Assembly (NCBI RefSeq): GCF_003403035.1
Contig: NZ_QURN01000012.1
Span: 1-64,000 of the forward strand
From: Mesorhizobium denitrificans
GTDB lineage: Bacteria > Pseudomonadota > Alphaproteobacteria > Rhizobiales > Rhizobiaceae
Reading direction: 5' to 3'
DNA length: 64,000 bases
Position numbers and translations under genes: made by a program. The first letter of the stretch is position 1; each line of letters starts with the position of its first letter. Below, one piece after another: positions 8,566-17,546 of this stretch. The notes beneath the pieces were generated by a model, which was not told the DNA's origin, made no database searches, and saw only the letters and a list, made by a program, of their open reading frames with translations.

Positions 8566-9417
8566 TTAGCTCGTCGAGGCTTGCATATGGCGGACACCCT
8601 CGCCGCTCTCGGTCCAGTATTGGTTCGATTTCTCGCCAGAACCGCGGCATATAGCGAGACGATTGCCAGCAATCGCCGGCGACAGACCGCGATAGCTGAA
8701 GCGTCCAAGGCTGGCGGATTCCGACGTCGCCGCCAGATTGAGCAGCAGCGTGGCCTGAATTGGTCCATGCACGACGAGGCCGTCATATCCTTCGACTCCG
8801 GTCGCGTATGGCAGATCGTAGTGGATACGGTGGCCGTTGAACGTGAGCGCCGAATAGCGGAACAGCAACGTCGGAGACGTTTCGATCGTTCTGCTTGCCG
8901 CAGCAGGCTCTGACTCCGGTGCAGCCGAAGGTATCGCTACCTTCGCACCCGGCTTCGCAGCCTCGCGGTAGACCAGGTCCTGCCGTTCACGGACAGCAGG
9001 CCCGCGCTCTGTCTCGTATACATGACCGAGCGTGACGAACCAGAGATCGCCAGTCCGGCCATCCTTGCGAACAACGTCCTGAATCGTGGACGTGCGCCTG
9101 ACCTTGTCACCGATCTGGAGCGGATCAAGGATTTCGAGTTCACCGCCCGCCCACATGCGCCGCGGAAGCGGGACCGGCGGCAAGGACATGTTTTTCGCCG
9201 GGTGACCGTCCTCCCCGAGTTGCGACATGGTAGCTATGGCTGGGGAAAGGCACCAATGAATGCCAAGTGGCGCCACGCCATCGGGCACAGGCGCCAGATA
9301 AGTATCGAAGATCGCCTTGTAGCTCTCGTTCAGGCGCTCGGTTACAGCATCCTCGGACACTGATGTGCGTCCGATCCACTCGGCAAACGGCTTGTCAGTT
9401 TTCATGGTGGAGGCCAT
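8566..9417 (-). CDS. MaoC/FAS1-like dehydratase, probable itaconyl-CoA hydratase
   Basis: This is a two-hotdog protein of about 283 residues: an N-terminal FAS1-like dehydratase half (HWCLSP, PLPRRMWAGGELEILDPL) and a C-terminal MaoC-like half (LLFRYSALTFNGHRIHYD with the catalytic Asp/His region, then GLVVHGPIQATLL). Proteins of this layout include mesaconyl-CoA hydratase and the itaconyl-CoA hydratase of Pseudomonas and Yersinia, which forms citramalyl-CoA. The ORF begins with a TTG at 9426 that overlaps the preceding acyl-CoA dehydrogenase stop; the ATG at 9417 is used here, and 9405 is a third possibility. Translational coupling to the upstream gene is likely. Confidence 0.82.
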   Translation of the reverse strand: MASTMKTDKPFAEWIGRTSVSEDAVTERLNESYKAIFDTYLAPVPDGVAPLGIHWCLSPAIATMSQLGEDGHPAKNMSLPPVPLPRRMWAGGELEILDPLQIGDKVRRTSTIQDVVRKDGRTGDLWFVTLGHVYETERGPAVRERQDLVYREAAKPGAKVAIPSAAPESEPAAASRTIETSPTLLFRYSALTFNGHRIHYDLPYATGVEGYDGLVVHGPIQATLLLNLAATSESASLGRFSYRGLSPAIAGNRLAICRGSGEKSNQYWTESGEGVRHMQASTS

Positions 9418-9422
9418 GACCT

Positions 9423-10580
9423 TCAATACGACCTCGGCATGCCCAGAACATGCTCTGACAGATAGGACAAGATCAGGTTCGTCGAGATCGGAGCGACCTG
9501 ATAAAGCCGGGTTTCGCGGAACTTGCGCTCGACGTCATATTCCTCAGCAAAGCCGAAGCCGCCATGCGTTTGGATGCAGGCATTTGCAGCCTCGTTTGAC
9601 GCATCGGCCGCAAGCATCTTGGCCATGTTTGCTTCCGCACCACAGTCCTTTCCAGATTCGTAGAGGCGTGTTGCCTCTCGCACCATCAATTCGGCGGCGC
9701 GCATGTTTGCGTAAGCTCGGGCGATCGGGAACTGAATGCCCTGGTTGGCACCAATCGGACGTCCGAAAACATTGCGATCCTTGGCGTAATTTGAGGCCTT
9801 TTCGATGAGCCACTTTGCGTCGCCCACACATTCCGCCGCAATCAGAATACGCTCGGCATTCATCCCGGAAAGGATATAGCGAAAGCCTTTTCCTTCTTCT
9901 CCAACAAGGTTTTCGGCGGGAACCTTCACGTTGTCGAAGAACACTTCCGTTGTGGAGTGATTCATCATCGTGCGGATCGGACGGATGGTCAGCCCCGCTT
10001 TTTTTGCCTCCTGCATGTCCACGATAAAGACCGAGAGGCCATCGGTGCGCTTCGCGACCTGATCCTTTGGCGTCGTTCTTGCAAGCAGGATCATGAGATC
10101 CGAGTATTCCGCCCGGCTCGTCCAGATCTTTTGGCCGTTTACGACGTAGTGATCCCCTTCCCTCTTGGCGAAGGTTCTGATCGAACTGGTATCGGTTCCG
10201 CTTGTCGGCTCGGTTACGCCGAACGCCTGAAGGCGAAGCTCGCCGGAGGCGACTTTCGGAAGATACTTCTCCTTTTGCGACTCGTTGCCATGCCTCAGAA
10301 CCGTGCCCATCACATACATCTGGGCGTGGCAGGCAGCCCCGTTGCAGCCGGCACGCTGAACCTCCTCCAGCACCGCAGCAGCGGCAGAGAGCGTCAGGCC
10401 CGATCCGCCGTACTCTTCTGGAATGAGCGTTGCCAGATAGCCGGCATCGGTGAGGGCTTTCACGAACTCGGCGGGATATGCGCGCTCTGCATCTGCCTTG
10501 CGCCAGTATTCACCGGGAAACTGCTCGCAGAGCTTCCGGACAGCCTCGCGGATGTCCTTATGATCATCAAAATCTTCCAT
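9423..10580 (-). CDS. Acyl-CoA dehydrogenase
   Basis: This 385-residue FAD enzyme has complete acyl-CoA dehydrogenase domains: an N-terminal helical region, a middle beta domain (FGVTEPTSGTDTSSI, KIWTSRAEYSDL) and a C-terminal helical domain with RNVFGRPIG and QTHGGFGFAEEYDVER. It starts 2 bp after the MmgE/PrpD stop. An acyl-CoA dehydrogenase of the same kind (PA0879 in P. aeruginosa) sits in the itaconate cluster, although it is not one of the three enzymes strictly needed to turn itaconate into acetyl-CoA and pyruvate. It might feed a related branched acid such as methylsuccinate into the route; that is speculation. Confidence 0.9.
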   Translation of the reverse strand: MEDFDDHKDIREAVRKLCEQFPGEYWRKADAERAYPAEFVKALTDAGYLATLIPEEYGGSGLTLSAAAAVLEEVQRAGCNGAACHAQMYVMGTVLRHGNESQKEKYLPKVASGELRLQAFGVTEPTSGTDTSSIRTFAKREGDHYVVNGQKIWTSRAEYSDLMILLARTTPKDQVAKRTDGLSVFIVDMQEAKKAGLTIRPIRTMMNHSTTEVFFDNVKVPAENLVGEEGKGFRYILSGMNAERILIAAECVGDAKWLIEKASNYAKDRNVFGRPIGANQGIQFPIARAYANMRAAELMVREATRLYESGKDCGAEANMAKMLAADASNEAANACIQTHGGFGFAEEYDVERKFRETRLYQVAPISTNLILSYLSEHVLGMPRSY

Positions 10581-10582
10581 GT

Positions 10583-11914
10583 TTATGCGCTCCGCGCCAC
10601 GCGCGTCTTTTCGTTGATCGATATGTCCGACAAGAGATCGAGATCTAGCACCGGATAGTTATTCGGCAGGTCCAAGATGGCATCGACAAGTGCGTCGATA
10701 CGCCGGTCAGACAATCCGGCCTCGGCGAGTTGCAGACGCGCCTTGGCCTCGACCTCGCCGGCTGACACCGGGTTCCCCGGATCGCCCTTCGCTTCACTGC
10801 GCACTTCGCTCAGTGTCGATCCGCTCGTGGTCGTGAGCGACACTTCGGAGCCCCAGGACTTTGGATAGGCGTTGTTGATAGGCTCCGAGAGCGAAACTGC
10901 GACCTTGTCGCGAATTTCCGCCACGCGTTCACGCGCATCCGCATCGAAACTGGCCTGGATCACCTTGCCTTCGGCAAGCGCGATTGCCACCGTGTGCTGG
11001 AGCGAGAACTTGGCGCTGTAGCGATCGTTAGGAACCGGCCTATCGCAGACATCGAGTGCCGCCTGATATGCGCCGACCGAAACCGACGCGATCTCGCGAT
11101 TTCCGAGCTGCCTATGCAAGTCGATTGCTGCGTCGATGGCTGGGTGGGTGTGTCGGCAGCACGGCCACGGCTTGATCGATGTGCGGATCAACTGCCAATC
11201 CGCATCAGGATTCGCCAACACATTCTCCGGCACGGGATCCGTGCAGAGACCTGCGTAAAAGCCCTTCTCGCCCTCCAGTATTTCTTCGGGGCCGGTGAAT
11301 CCCTCGGCTGCCAGCTGTGCCGCAAGGATGCCCGACTCCGCGCCGCGCGCGGTGTGCAGATGCTTGGACATGGCACCGGTGGCAAGAAACTGCCAGAGAC
11401 CCGATGATTGCGTTCCGGCATTTCCCAAAGCCCAGACGGTTTGATCCTCGTCGAGCTTCAGAAGGTCCGCCGCAGCGAACGCGGAACCGAACGGCCCACA
11501 GGTCGAAGTGTTGTGCCAGACTCTGTAGTGCGCTTTGCCGACCGAATTTCCGACCCGGCACATCGCCTCGTATCCCGCGAGAACTGACTTCAGGAATTCC
11601 CGGCCGTTCAGATTGCGGTGCTCCGAGATCGTCCATGCCGCAGGAATGACAACGCTGCCGGGGTGGGTCACCGAGTCGCGATGGAGGTCATCCATTTCCA
11701 GAATGTGAGCGAGCCCGCCCAAATAGAAGGCGCGCCGTGGCACATCCGATGTTTCGGGGGGTGCAACAGCCTGCAACATCCTTGCAGGCTCGGTCTTAAG
11801 CGCGCCAAGCGCGCAACCCAGCGTATCCAGAACGAAAAGTGCTGCCCATTCCAGATCCTTGTCCGAGACGGGCTTCGAGCGGATGAGTTTCGTGAGATTT
11901 CTTGTCAGGCTCAT
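10583..11914 (-). CDS. MmgE/PrpD family protein
   Basis: The 443 residues cover the whole MmgE/PrpD family, which includes 2-methylcitrate dehydratase and cis-aconitate decarboxylase. Visible family features are FVLDTLGCALG near the N-terminus, the GAAHILEMDDLH-type stretch (LAHILEMDDLHRDSVTHPG) and KPWPCCRHTHPAIDAA. It overlaps the CoA-transferase stop by 4 bp and runs directly into the acyl-CoA dehydrogenase. A homologue occupies the same position in the Pseudomonas itaconate cluster (PA0881). Whether it makes itaconate from cis-aconitate, dehydrates a citrate analogue or acts on another acid cannot be told from sequence. Confidence 0.85.
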   Translation of the reverse strand: MSLTRNLTKLIRSKPVSDKDLEWAALFVLDTLGCALGALKTEPARMLQAVAPPETSDVPRRAFYLGGLAHILEMDDLHRDSVTHPGSVVIPAAWTISEHRNLNGREFLKSVLAGYEAMCRVGNSVGKAHYRVWHNTSTCGPFGSAFAAADLLKLDEDQTVWALGNAGTQSSGLWQFLATGAMSKHLHTARGAESGILAAQLAAEGFTGPEEILEGEKGFYAGLCTDPVPENVLANPDADWQLIRTSIKPWPCCRHTHPAIDAAIDLHRQLGNREIASVSVGAYQAALDVCDRPVPNDRYSAKFSLQHTVAIALAEGKVIQASFDADARERVAEIRDKVAVSLSEPINNAYPKSWGSEVSLTTTSGSTLSEVRSEAKGDPGNPVSAGEVEAKARLQLAEAGLSDRRIDALVDAILDLPNNYPVLDLDLLSDISINEKTRVARSA

Positions 11915-13083
11915 TGTGGTGCTTCTCCCGCGAATGCCTGCTTGCGTCCGACGCTGCCGCCGGAACCGAATTCCGCCCGCAAAGCGGCAGTGTTGGCGCC
12001 CAGATCAGGCACTGGCCCGAGTATCGCGCGTTTGCCGTCCATCGTGACCGGTGAGGCGATGATCTCGACCTCGCCAGCCGATGTCTTGACCGTGCTCTTG
12101 GTGACGCTGGGATGCGCGTTAAGGCCCTCCATCGACGACAGACGGCCATAGGCGATACGCACGTCGTCCAGAAGCTTGCATATTCCCGCGAGGTCATGCT
12201 TTGCGACAACGGCCTGCACGATTTCATCCAGCGCCTGCCTGTTGTTGATCCGTGATACGTTGCTGGAGAATCTGCTATCGTTCTTCAGCGATGGATCGCG
12301 AAGAACGCGGTCACAAAACGTCTCCCATTCACGCTCGTTCTGGATGGCAATGAGCACCTCGCCGTCGGAGGTCTGGAACAACCCATAAGGGGCAATCGAC
12401 GGGTGCGCGAGCCCGAGGCGACGCGGCTCCTTTCCACCGTATCGACGCGCCAGATATGGCACGTTCATGTATTCTGCGAGGGTATCAAAGAGCGATACCT
12501 GAATATGCGTCCCCTGCCCGGTGCGCGCGCGAATAAGCAGAGCTTCAAGGATTGCAGCGTAGGCTGCCTGACCGGTTGAAATGTCGCAAATAGATATGCC
12601 GACCCGGCTCGGTCCAGACGTTGCGGAGCCGGTCACGGCCGACAGTCCGGCTTCGGCCTGAATGAGAAGATCGTAGGCCTTGCGATCATGATCAGGAGTG
12701 CCCGGCGCGTAGCCTCCGATGTCACAGACGATCAGGCGGGGAAAGCGCTTGCGCAGTTCCGCACTGCCGATCCCAAGGCGGTCGGTTGCGCCCGGAGCGA
12801 GGTTCTGAACGAAGATATCGGCCTTGGCGAGCATCTGCTCAACCAGTTGCAGATCGTCTGCCCGCTTCAGATCAACAATGCAGGATTCCTTGCCGCGGTT
12901 ATTCCAGACGAAATAGCTCGATATGCCGTTGACGTAGTCATCATAGCCGCGCGCGAAATCGCCCTCGGGTCGTTCGAGCTTGATGACACGGGCACCGGCG
13001 TCCGCGAGCCGCGAGGTTGCAAGCGGGGCGGCAACAGCCTGCTCCAGCGCCACAACAGTCGTTCCCTCCAGCGCGCCAAGCAT
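11911..13083 (-). CDS. Family III (CaiB/BaiF) CoA-transferase, probable itaconate CoA-transferase
   Basis: This 390-residue protein shows the CaiB/Frc pattern: LEGTTVVALEQAVAAPLAT at the N-terminus, then RADDLQLVEQML and the catalytic-aspartate region KAYDLLIQAEAGL, followed by SLFDTLAEYMNVP. Family III transferases move CoA from succinyl-CoA or another donor to a free acid. In Pseudomonas the equivalent enzyme (Ict) activates itaconate. It is the first enzyme gene of the operon, with 114 bp between it and the LysR stop upstream, where the operon promoter most likely lies. Substrate assignment depends on the cluster. Confidence 0.85.
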   Translation of the reverse strand: MLGALEGTTVVALEQAVAAPLATSRLADAGARVIKLERPEGDFARGYDDYVNGISSYFVWNNRGKESCIVDLKRADDLQLVEQMLAKADIFVQNLAPGATDRLGIGSAELRKRFPRLIVCDIGGYAPGTPDHDRKAYDLLIQAEAGLSAVTGSATSGPSRVGISICDISTGQAAYAAILEALLIRARTGQGTHIQVSLFDTLAEYMNVPYLARRYGGKEPRRLGLAHPSIAPYGLFQTSDGEVLIAIQNEREWETFCDRVLRDPSLKNDSRFSSNVSRINNRQALDEIVQAVVAKHDLAGICKLLDDVRIAYGRLSSMEGLNAHPSVTKSTVKTSAGEVEIIASPVTMDGKRAILGPVPDLGANTAALRAEFGSGGSVGRKQAFAGEAPQ

Positions 13084-13197
13084 GGCTCGCTCCCTATGTT
13101 CTTTTGCGTTGTCACAGAAGAGAGCCCGGAGCGGTTGAGGTCAAATAGCATTTCTAGATGGAGGGTATAGCGAAACTGAGGGGGCTGGCCGTTTTGC

Positions 13198-14160
13198 TCA
13201 GCTGAACAGCGCGGGATGGTTCGGTTGCTCCGGAAGCTCTGCTGTCCACTCTCCGTCGGCGACAAGCTGCCGCAGTATCTCCCAGGAGAGCTGTGCCACG
13301 GCACGGGGCGCGTTCAGTAACGGCCGTTCCGTGGAATAAGCGAGATAGACTTTGCGGGTGATCGACGGATTGGCGAAGCGCCAGGATTTAAATACGCCGG
13401 AACGCGTCTCCCTTTCGATTGCCATCTGAGGAAGAATGCCAAATCCGAGCCCGCGGCCGACGAGTTTTTTGATCTGGCTGTATGAATCGATTTCGATTGC
13501 CGGGTTCACCGGCTTTCGTACGATGACCGCAGCATCGTCGATCAGGTTCCGCAGCCCGTGTCCCGGACCGGGCACCACCAGCGGCAGCTTCAGCGCGGAC
13601 GAGAGGTCGAAAGCTGCCTTGTCGAGCTTACAATCAGCAGCCAATTCCGGTGTCGCAAATATGCAAATCTCCTCGGAGAGCCCATGATGCACTTCGAGCC
13701 CACGCGGGTCAGACGTCGAATAGATCATCGCCACATCGACCTCCCCGCGCCTGAGCCATTCCAGGACGTAGCCGCTCATCGCTTCGACGACGCGGATGCG
13801 GATGTCGGGGTATTTAAGCTTCGCGGCCTCGATCAGTGGCGCTGCCAGCAATTCACCAACCGTTCCGGGCATGCCAAATCGAACGTCACCTGACGGGGCG
13901 TGAGCCTGCCCGCGGACACTGTCGGCGATTTCTGCGAATTCGCCCAAAATGCGCTTGGCATGCACCATGAGCCGCACACCGGCTTCCGTCGGCGTCACAC
14001 CTTGCGCATTGCGAAAGAGCAGCGGGACGCCAAGCTCTTCCTCCATGTGCCGTACATGCTGGCTGAGCGCCGGCTGCGCGATGTGCAGCTGGTTCGAAGC
14101 CTTTGAGAAGGAGCCGCTTTCGACGACCTGATGGAAATATCGGATTTGGCGAAGATCCAT
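13198..14160 (-). CDS. LysR-type regulator of the itaconate-like operon
   Basis: A 320-residue LysR protein: N-terminal winged helix (DLRQIRYFHQVVESGSFSKAS, QPALSQHVRHMEEELG) and a substrate-binding effector domain. The ATG at 14160 has AGGGG five bases upstream; the in-frame GTG at 14166 is less likely. It lies immediately upstream of, and in the same orientation as, the CoA-transferase operon, and the Pseudomonas itaconate cluster likewise carries a LysR activator. The expected inducer is itaconate or its CoA ester, by analogy only. The upstream region contains an ATACATT...AATGTGTAT inverted repeat that could be its autoregulatory site. Confidence 0.88.
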   Translation of the reverse strand: MDLRQIRYFHQVVESGSFSKASNQLHIAQPALSQHVRHMEEELGVPLLFRNAQGVTPTEAGVRLMVHAKRILGEFAEIADSVRGQAHAPSGDVRFGMPGTVGELLAAPLIEAAKLKYPDIRIRVVEAMSGYVLEWLRRGEVDVAMIYSTSDPRGLEVHHGLSEEICIFATPELAADCKLDKAAFDLSSALKLPLVVPGPGHGLRNLIDDAAVIVRKPVNPAIEIDSYSQIKKLVGRGLGFGILPQMAIERETRSGVFKSWRFANPSITRKVYLAYSTERPLLNAPRAVAQLSWEILRQLVADGEWTAELPEQPNHPALFS

Positions 14161-14191
14161 ACGCACCCCTTATCGCGAGAACACAGGAGCT

Positions 14192-14228
14192 ATACATTCT
14201 CGTTATTTACACTAGGGGAAATGTGTAT
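14192..14228. promoter_or_regulatory. Candidate LysR binding site upstream of the itaconate regulator
   Basis: ATACATT (14192-14198) and AATGTGTAT (14220-14228) form an imperfect inverted repeat in the 79 bp between the two LysR genes. LysR regulators typically bind such dyads at their own promoters. No test is possible from sequence alone. Confidence 0.3.
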
Positions 14229-14239
14229 GATTTGTCTAG

Positions 14240-15172
14240 CTAAGCGACGATGGTAGACTGGCTGATCGCCAAACTCATATCGGCTATGATTTCGGCAAGC
14301 GCCTTCGCAACCACGTCACCCGATGAACCTTTGGAAGGTGTCACGACTGCAATGGTCCGCTTCATGGCGTCATCGTCAATCGAAAACGCACCGAGCCGCT
14401 TTGCGAATATATCCTGCTTGACGCTGTTGTATGGCAGGATCGTCGCATATTGCGTGTCGCGCTCTGCGACGATGGCCTTGACCGCTGAGAGGCTGTCAAG
14501 TTCCAGGTCTGGATTGAGGTTCATTCCCCGCTCCTCACAGACGGCATCGATGATGCGCCTCAATTCGTGAATACGTGACGGCAAGATGAGCTTGCTCCGC
14601 TGGATCTCCGAAAGAGTCCATTCCCGGCGTTCTGCGTTTTCATCGAAGCTGGTGACATAGACCAGCCGTTCGGAGAACAATTCCCGGATCAGCACGCCGT
14701 TTGGAGAACTTGGCTTGTATGTCAGTGACAGGTCCAGCTGACCGCGCCGCAGGAGGTTCATCAGATCTCCGCTATACGCCTCGACGATGCTCAGGTTTAC
14801 CTTGGGATGGTAATCTCTGAGGTAGCTCTTGATGTTATCGACAAAGAACGGAGCGATTGTCGGGCAGACTCCAAGGACGGCCTCCCCCTGCAGGCCAGAG
14901 GAACGAGCCTTCAATTCCCTGACAGCCGCGTCGATGCCTCCCAGATGCGCGCGGGAGCGATCGAGCAGATAGCGGCCCTCCAGGGTCGGCACCGCCCCTC
15001 GCCCGGTGCGCACGATGAGCGGAATCCCGACTTCCTGTTCCAGCAGCTTGATCTGCCTCGTCAGCGAAGGCTGGGCGATACCAATGGAATGAGATGCCCG
15101 CGAGAAGCCGCCATGTTCGCAGACGGCGACGAAGTATCTCAATCTTCTCAGGTCGACGACAGACTTGTCCAT
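14240..15172 (-). CDS. LysR-type regulator at the end of the rhodopsin/ABC operon
   Basis: A 310-residue LysR protein with an N-terminal helix-turn-helix (DLRRLRYFVAVCEHGGFSRAS, QPSLTRQIKLLEQEVG) and an effector-binding domain with conserved LDLSLTYKP and DSLSAVKAIVAE segments. It starts 7 bp after the symporter stop, so it is apparently the last gene of the long minus-strand operon that begins with the binding protein at 28.2 kb. Its sequence resembles Nac/Cbl-type LysR proteins loosely. It may control the transport operon, but location at the 3' end rather than divergent at the promoter is less common for a LysR autoregulator. Confidence 0.88.
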   Translation of the reverse strand: MDKSVVDLRRLRYFVAVCEHGGFSRASHSIGIAQPSLTRQIKLLEQEVGIPLIVRTGRGAVPTLEGRYLLDRSRAHLGGIDAAVRELKARSSGLQGEAVLGVCPTIAPFFVDNIKSYLRDYHPKVNLSIVEAYSGDLMNLLRRGQLDLSLTYKPSSPNGVLIRELFSERLVYVTSFDENAERREWTLSEIQRSKLILPSRIHELRRIIDAVCEERGMNLNPDLELDSLSAVKAIVAERDTQYATILPYNSVKQDIFAKRLGAFSIDDDAMKRTIAVVTPSKGSSGDVVAKALAEIIADMSLAISQSTIVA

Positions 15173-15179
15173 CGCCGCG

Positions 15180-17063
15180 CTACCTGTTCACTACTCGACC
15201 AAGCAGACGCGATATCCACGGCGGCGTCGTGGGCTCGAAGAGCGGATTGCGCGGTGGCGCCAGATCGACAACGCGCTTCGGAGTTGTCACGATCACCGAT
15301 AGCCCGCCCTGATAAGCGAGCCACCAGACCAGAACGACGCCCACGATCCAGAACAATATCTGCCAGATCAACAGCGATGGCAGGCCGGGTGTAATCGAGC
15401 CCTGCGTGAATATAGGGTCACTGAAGAAGCTGTTGCCGAGGATGGCCCCCGGCCCAAGTGCCAGAAACGACCAGACCAGAATGAGCGACCAGCGGGCGGT
15501 AATCGCCGCTCCGCGCACGACTCTGGGATCGCTGCTTTCAAAGGCAGCGTGCAACTGCTCACGGTGGGTGCGCTCCTCGCCGCCCCGGCTGAAAAGGGAG
15601 ACAAGCAGGACGGCAAGGAAATTGAAAGCGAGGCCCCACGCGGCTGAATGGATTGTCAGCGGCCACCTGCCCCACGGTATCTCAACGAAAAACCGGTCAA
15701 ACAGGATAAGACCGAACGGTTCGGTGAACACGACCAGCAGAATTCCGAGTATCAGCCCGACGATGACACCGCTGCGGCTGATCCAGGGGACCCAACAAAG
15801 GCCGAGATAGGCCGGCAGGAGCTGAACCGAAAGGCTCAAGGCAAGAGCGCCAAACACGGCTGCGCTTAGCGGAGCGAAGTTCGCGACCGCAGCAGCGCAG
15901 AGATAGATTCCGGCAAGTGCGATCCGCGATGCAAGTCGCTGCCCATTCTGGTCTAGATCGGGAAGGATGTAGCGGCTGACCAGTTCAAGCGTCACGATGC
16001 TCGCGCCCGAATTGGCGAAGAACGCAATGGCAATTTGCAGGCTACCCAGCAGCATGATGAGCAGCGCAACTGCCGAGAGTTCATTCAACGCGGCGAATTT
16101 GGCGACCAAACCCCCAACATGCTGTCCGTTGCCCAGCGCTGCGATTTCAGCAGCAATCACCGGACCGAACAGACCGAGAAGGCCCGCCGTCACACCGGCC
16201 ACCATCCAGACCTGGCTTAAGGCGAAGCCCTTCTTCGATGAGCTGGTGATTCCCAAGAAGGAGAAGGCAGGGCTGAGCGATATGCCGATCATGCCTATCG
16301 CGAAGGTGAAGCCGGCGATTGCTGTGAACGGCCCTCCAATAGCCTCTTCTCTTCCGATGCCTGCCGTGAATTGAATTACTCCGGGGATGCGATCGGCCAG
16401 TATCCCCTGAGCGGTGGCAATGCCCTGCACGGGAAAGGCGACGGCATCGAAGCCGGCAACGATAAAGCCGCCGCTGAGGACGAGCAGCACGAGGCAGACC
16501 AGCGACAGCATCGACACCCAGTAAAGTGTACCTCGCCACCCGCCGAGCGCGCCTGCGATAAAGAGATAGATCGCGGTGCCCCAGATTGCATAACTCGCGG
16601 GAACAGCGCCGCCTGTCGTTGCTTCAACAATCTCGCCGAACTCCGCGAGACAATATGCTGCTACCGGGATGCTGAAGAGGAAGAGCACGAAAAGAAGATA
16701 GAGGCGGATCGTGATGCTGCCGAAGTAGGCGCCGAGCAGATCGCCGATGGTCGACAGTCCGGTCAGCCGGGAGGCTACCCATACCCTCTTCTGGAAGAGC
16801 GCCGCGAACAGGGCGGCAAGGATCAGACCGACTGCGATCTGGTTCGCCTGCAGACCGTAGATGGCAAGCAGCCTCAGTTGATCGTTCAGGCCAATCGCCG
16901 CGAGTGAGACACCGGCACCGGCGAACACCAGCACCCAGGTCGGCAGGGTGCGCCCTGCATCGAGATATTCGCTTGCCGATGACGCGGCCCGGGCACTCAT
17001 CGTGCCGAAATAAAGGCCAAGTGCGGCGAGCAACGCCAGCGCTGTGAGGAGTACGAAGGTCAC
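15180..17063 (-). CDS. Sodium:solute symporter family (SSS) transporter
   Basis: This is a 627-residue polytopic membrane protein with about 14 hydrophobic segments. The N-terminal part has SSS features (SEYLDAGRTLPTWVLVFAGA, ASRLTGLSTIGDLLG, SSSKKGFALSQVWMVAG). The extended C-terminus has two or three further helices and ends in a cytoplasmic tail (KRVVDLAPPRNP). The start overlaps the stop of the preceding small membrane protein by 4 bp, which suggests that the two are made together, like other SSS transporters that need a small partner subunit. The substrate is unknown; neighbours suggest an organic acid or a product of the operon hydrolase. Some SSS proteins also act as sensors, but no kinase domain is present here. 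Confidence 0.85.
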   Translation of the reverse strand: MTFVLLTALALLAALGLYFGTMSARAASSASEYLDAGRTLPTWVLVFAGAGVSLAAIGLNDQLRLLAIYGLQANQIAVGLILAALFAALFQKRVWVASRLTGLSTIGDLLGAYFGSITIRLYLLFVLFLFSIPVAAYCLAEFGEIVEATTGGAVPASYAIWGTAIYLFIAGALGGWRGTLYWVSMLSLVCLVLLVLSGGFIVAGFDAVAFPVQGIATAQGILADRIPGVIQFTAGIGREEAIGGPFTAIAGFTFAIGMIGISLSPAFSFLGITSSSKKGFALSQVWMVAGVTAGLLGLFGPVIAAEIAALGNGQHVGGLVAKFAALNELSAVALLIMLLGSLQIAIAFFANSGASIVTLELVSRYILPDLDQNGQRLASRIALAGIYLCAAAVANFAPLSAAVFGALALSLSVQLLPAYLGLCWVPWISRSGVIVGLILGILLVVFTEPFGLILFDRFFVEIPWGRWPLTIHSAAWGLAFNFLAVLLVSLFSRGGEERTHREQLHAAFESSDPRVVRGAAITARWSLILVWSFLALGPGAILGNSFFSDPIFTQGSITPGLPSLLIWQILFWIVGVVLVWWLAYQGGLSVIVTTPKRVVDLAPPRNPLFEPTTPPWISRLLGRVVNR

Positions 17064-17518
17064 TTCTCGGCTCCTGACGTGCTGCTGCGGCTTTCGTCGC
17101 CGAAATCCCGGATGACGTCGAATGCCTGGAATGTACGGCGAACGCCGAAATGAATGATCATGTAGGTTATGACGACGACACCAATGACGATGAAGTCCGC
17201 ACTGAGCGCCAGGAAGTTCCGTGACGCGAAATCGCGGTCCAGCAGTGTCGCCACTCCGAATGAGATCAGGCAGACCACATAGATGACGAGTGCGAGGGCC
17301 AATTCACGCGGCGTGAATGTCGTGGCATAGACGGCGTTGACGATGACATGCCCAAGAAAGCCAAGGATGATCGCGCCCGCACCGGCGAAGAGAAACACCG
17401 CCCCACCCAGCCCCAAACCATGATTGATCAGGACCACCGCGGCAAAGCCAAAGGCAACCCAGATCGCCATTACGAGTGCATGGCGATCAAGTCGATCATG
17501 GGTCTGTTCAGGATTCAT
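17060..17518 (-). CDS. Small four-helix membrane protein, candidate symporter subunit
   Basis: The 152 residues contain four hydrophobic segments: about 16-36 (VMAIWVAFGFAAVVLINHGL), 38-62 (GGAVFLFAGAGAIILGFLG), 73-92 (ALALVIYVVCLISFGVATLL) and 103-124 (ADFIVIGVVVITYMIIHFG). It ends in a charged tail. No family is recognised. The 4 bp overlap with the SSS transporter start argues for a coupled, perhaps obligate, partnership, analogous to the DUF485/DUF997 small partners of some SSS carriers, though I cannot show membership in those families. It follows the flotillin gene by 28 bp. Confidence 0.75.
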   Translation of the reverse strand: MNPEQTHDRLDRHALVMAIWVAFGFAAVVLINHGLGLGGAVFLFAGAGAIILGFLGHVIVNAVYATTFTPRELALALVIYVVCLISFGVATLLDRDFASRNFLALSADFIVIGVVVITYMIIHFGVRRTFQAFDVIRDFGDESRSSTSGAEK

Positions 17519-17546
17519 GGCGGTGTGTCCCTGTCAGTTGCTGCTC

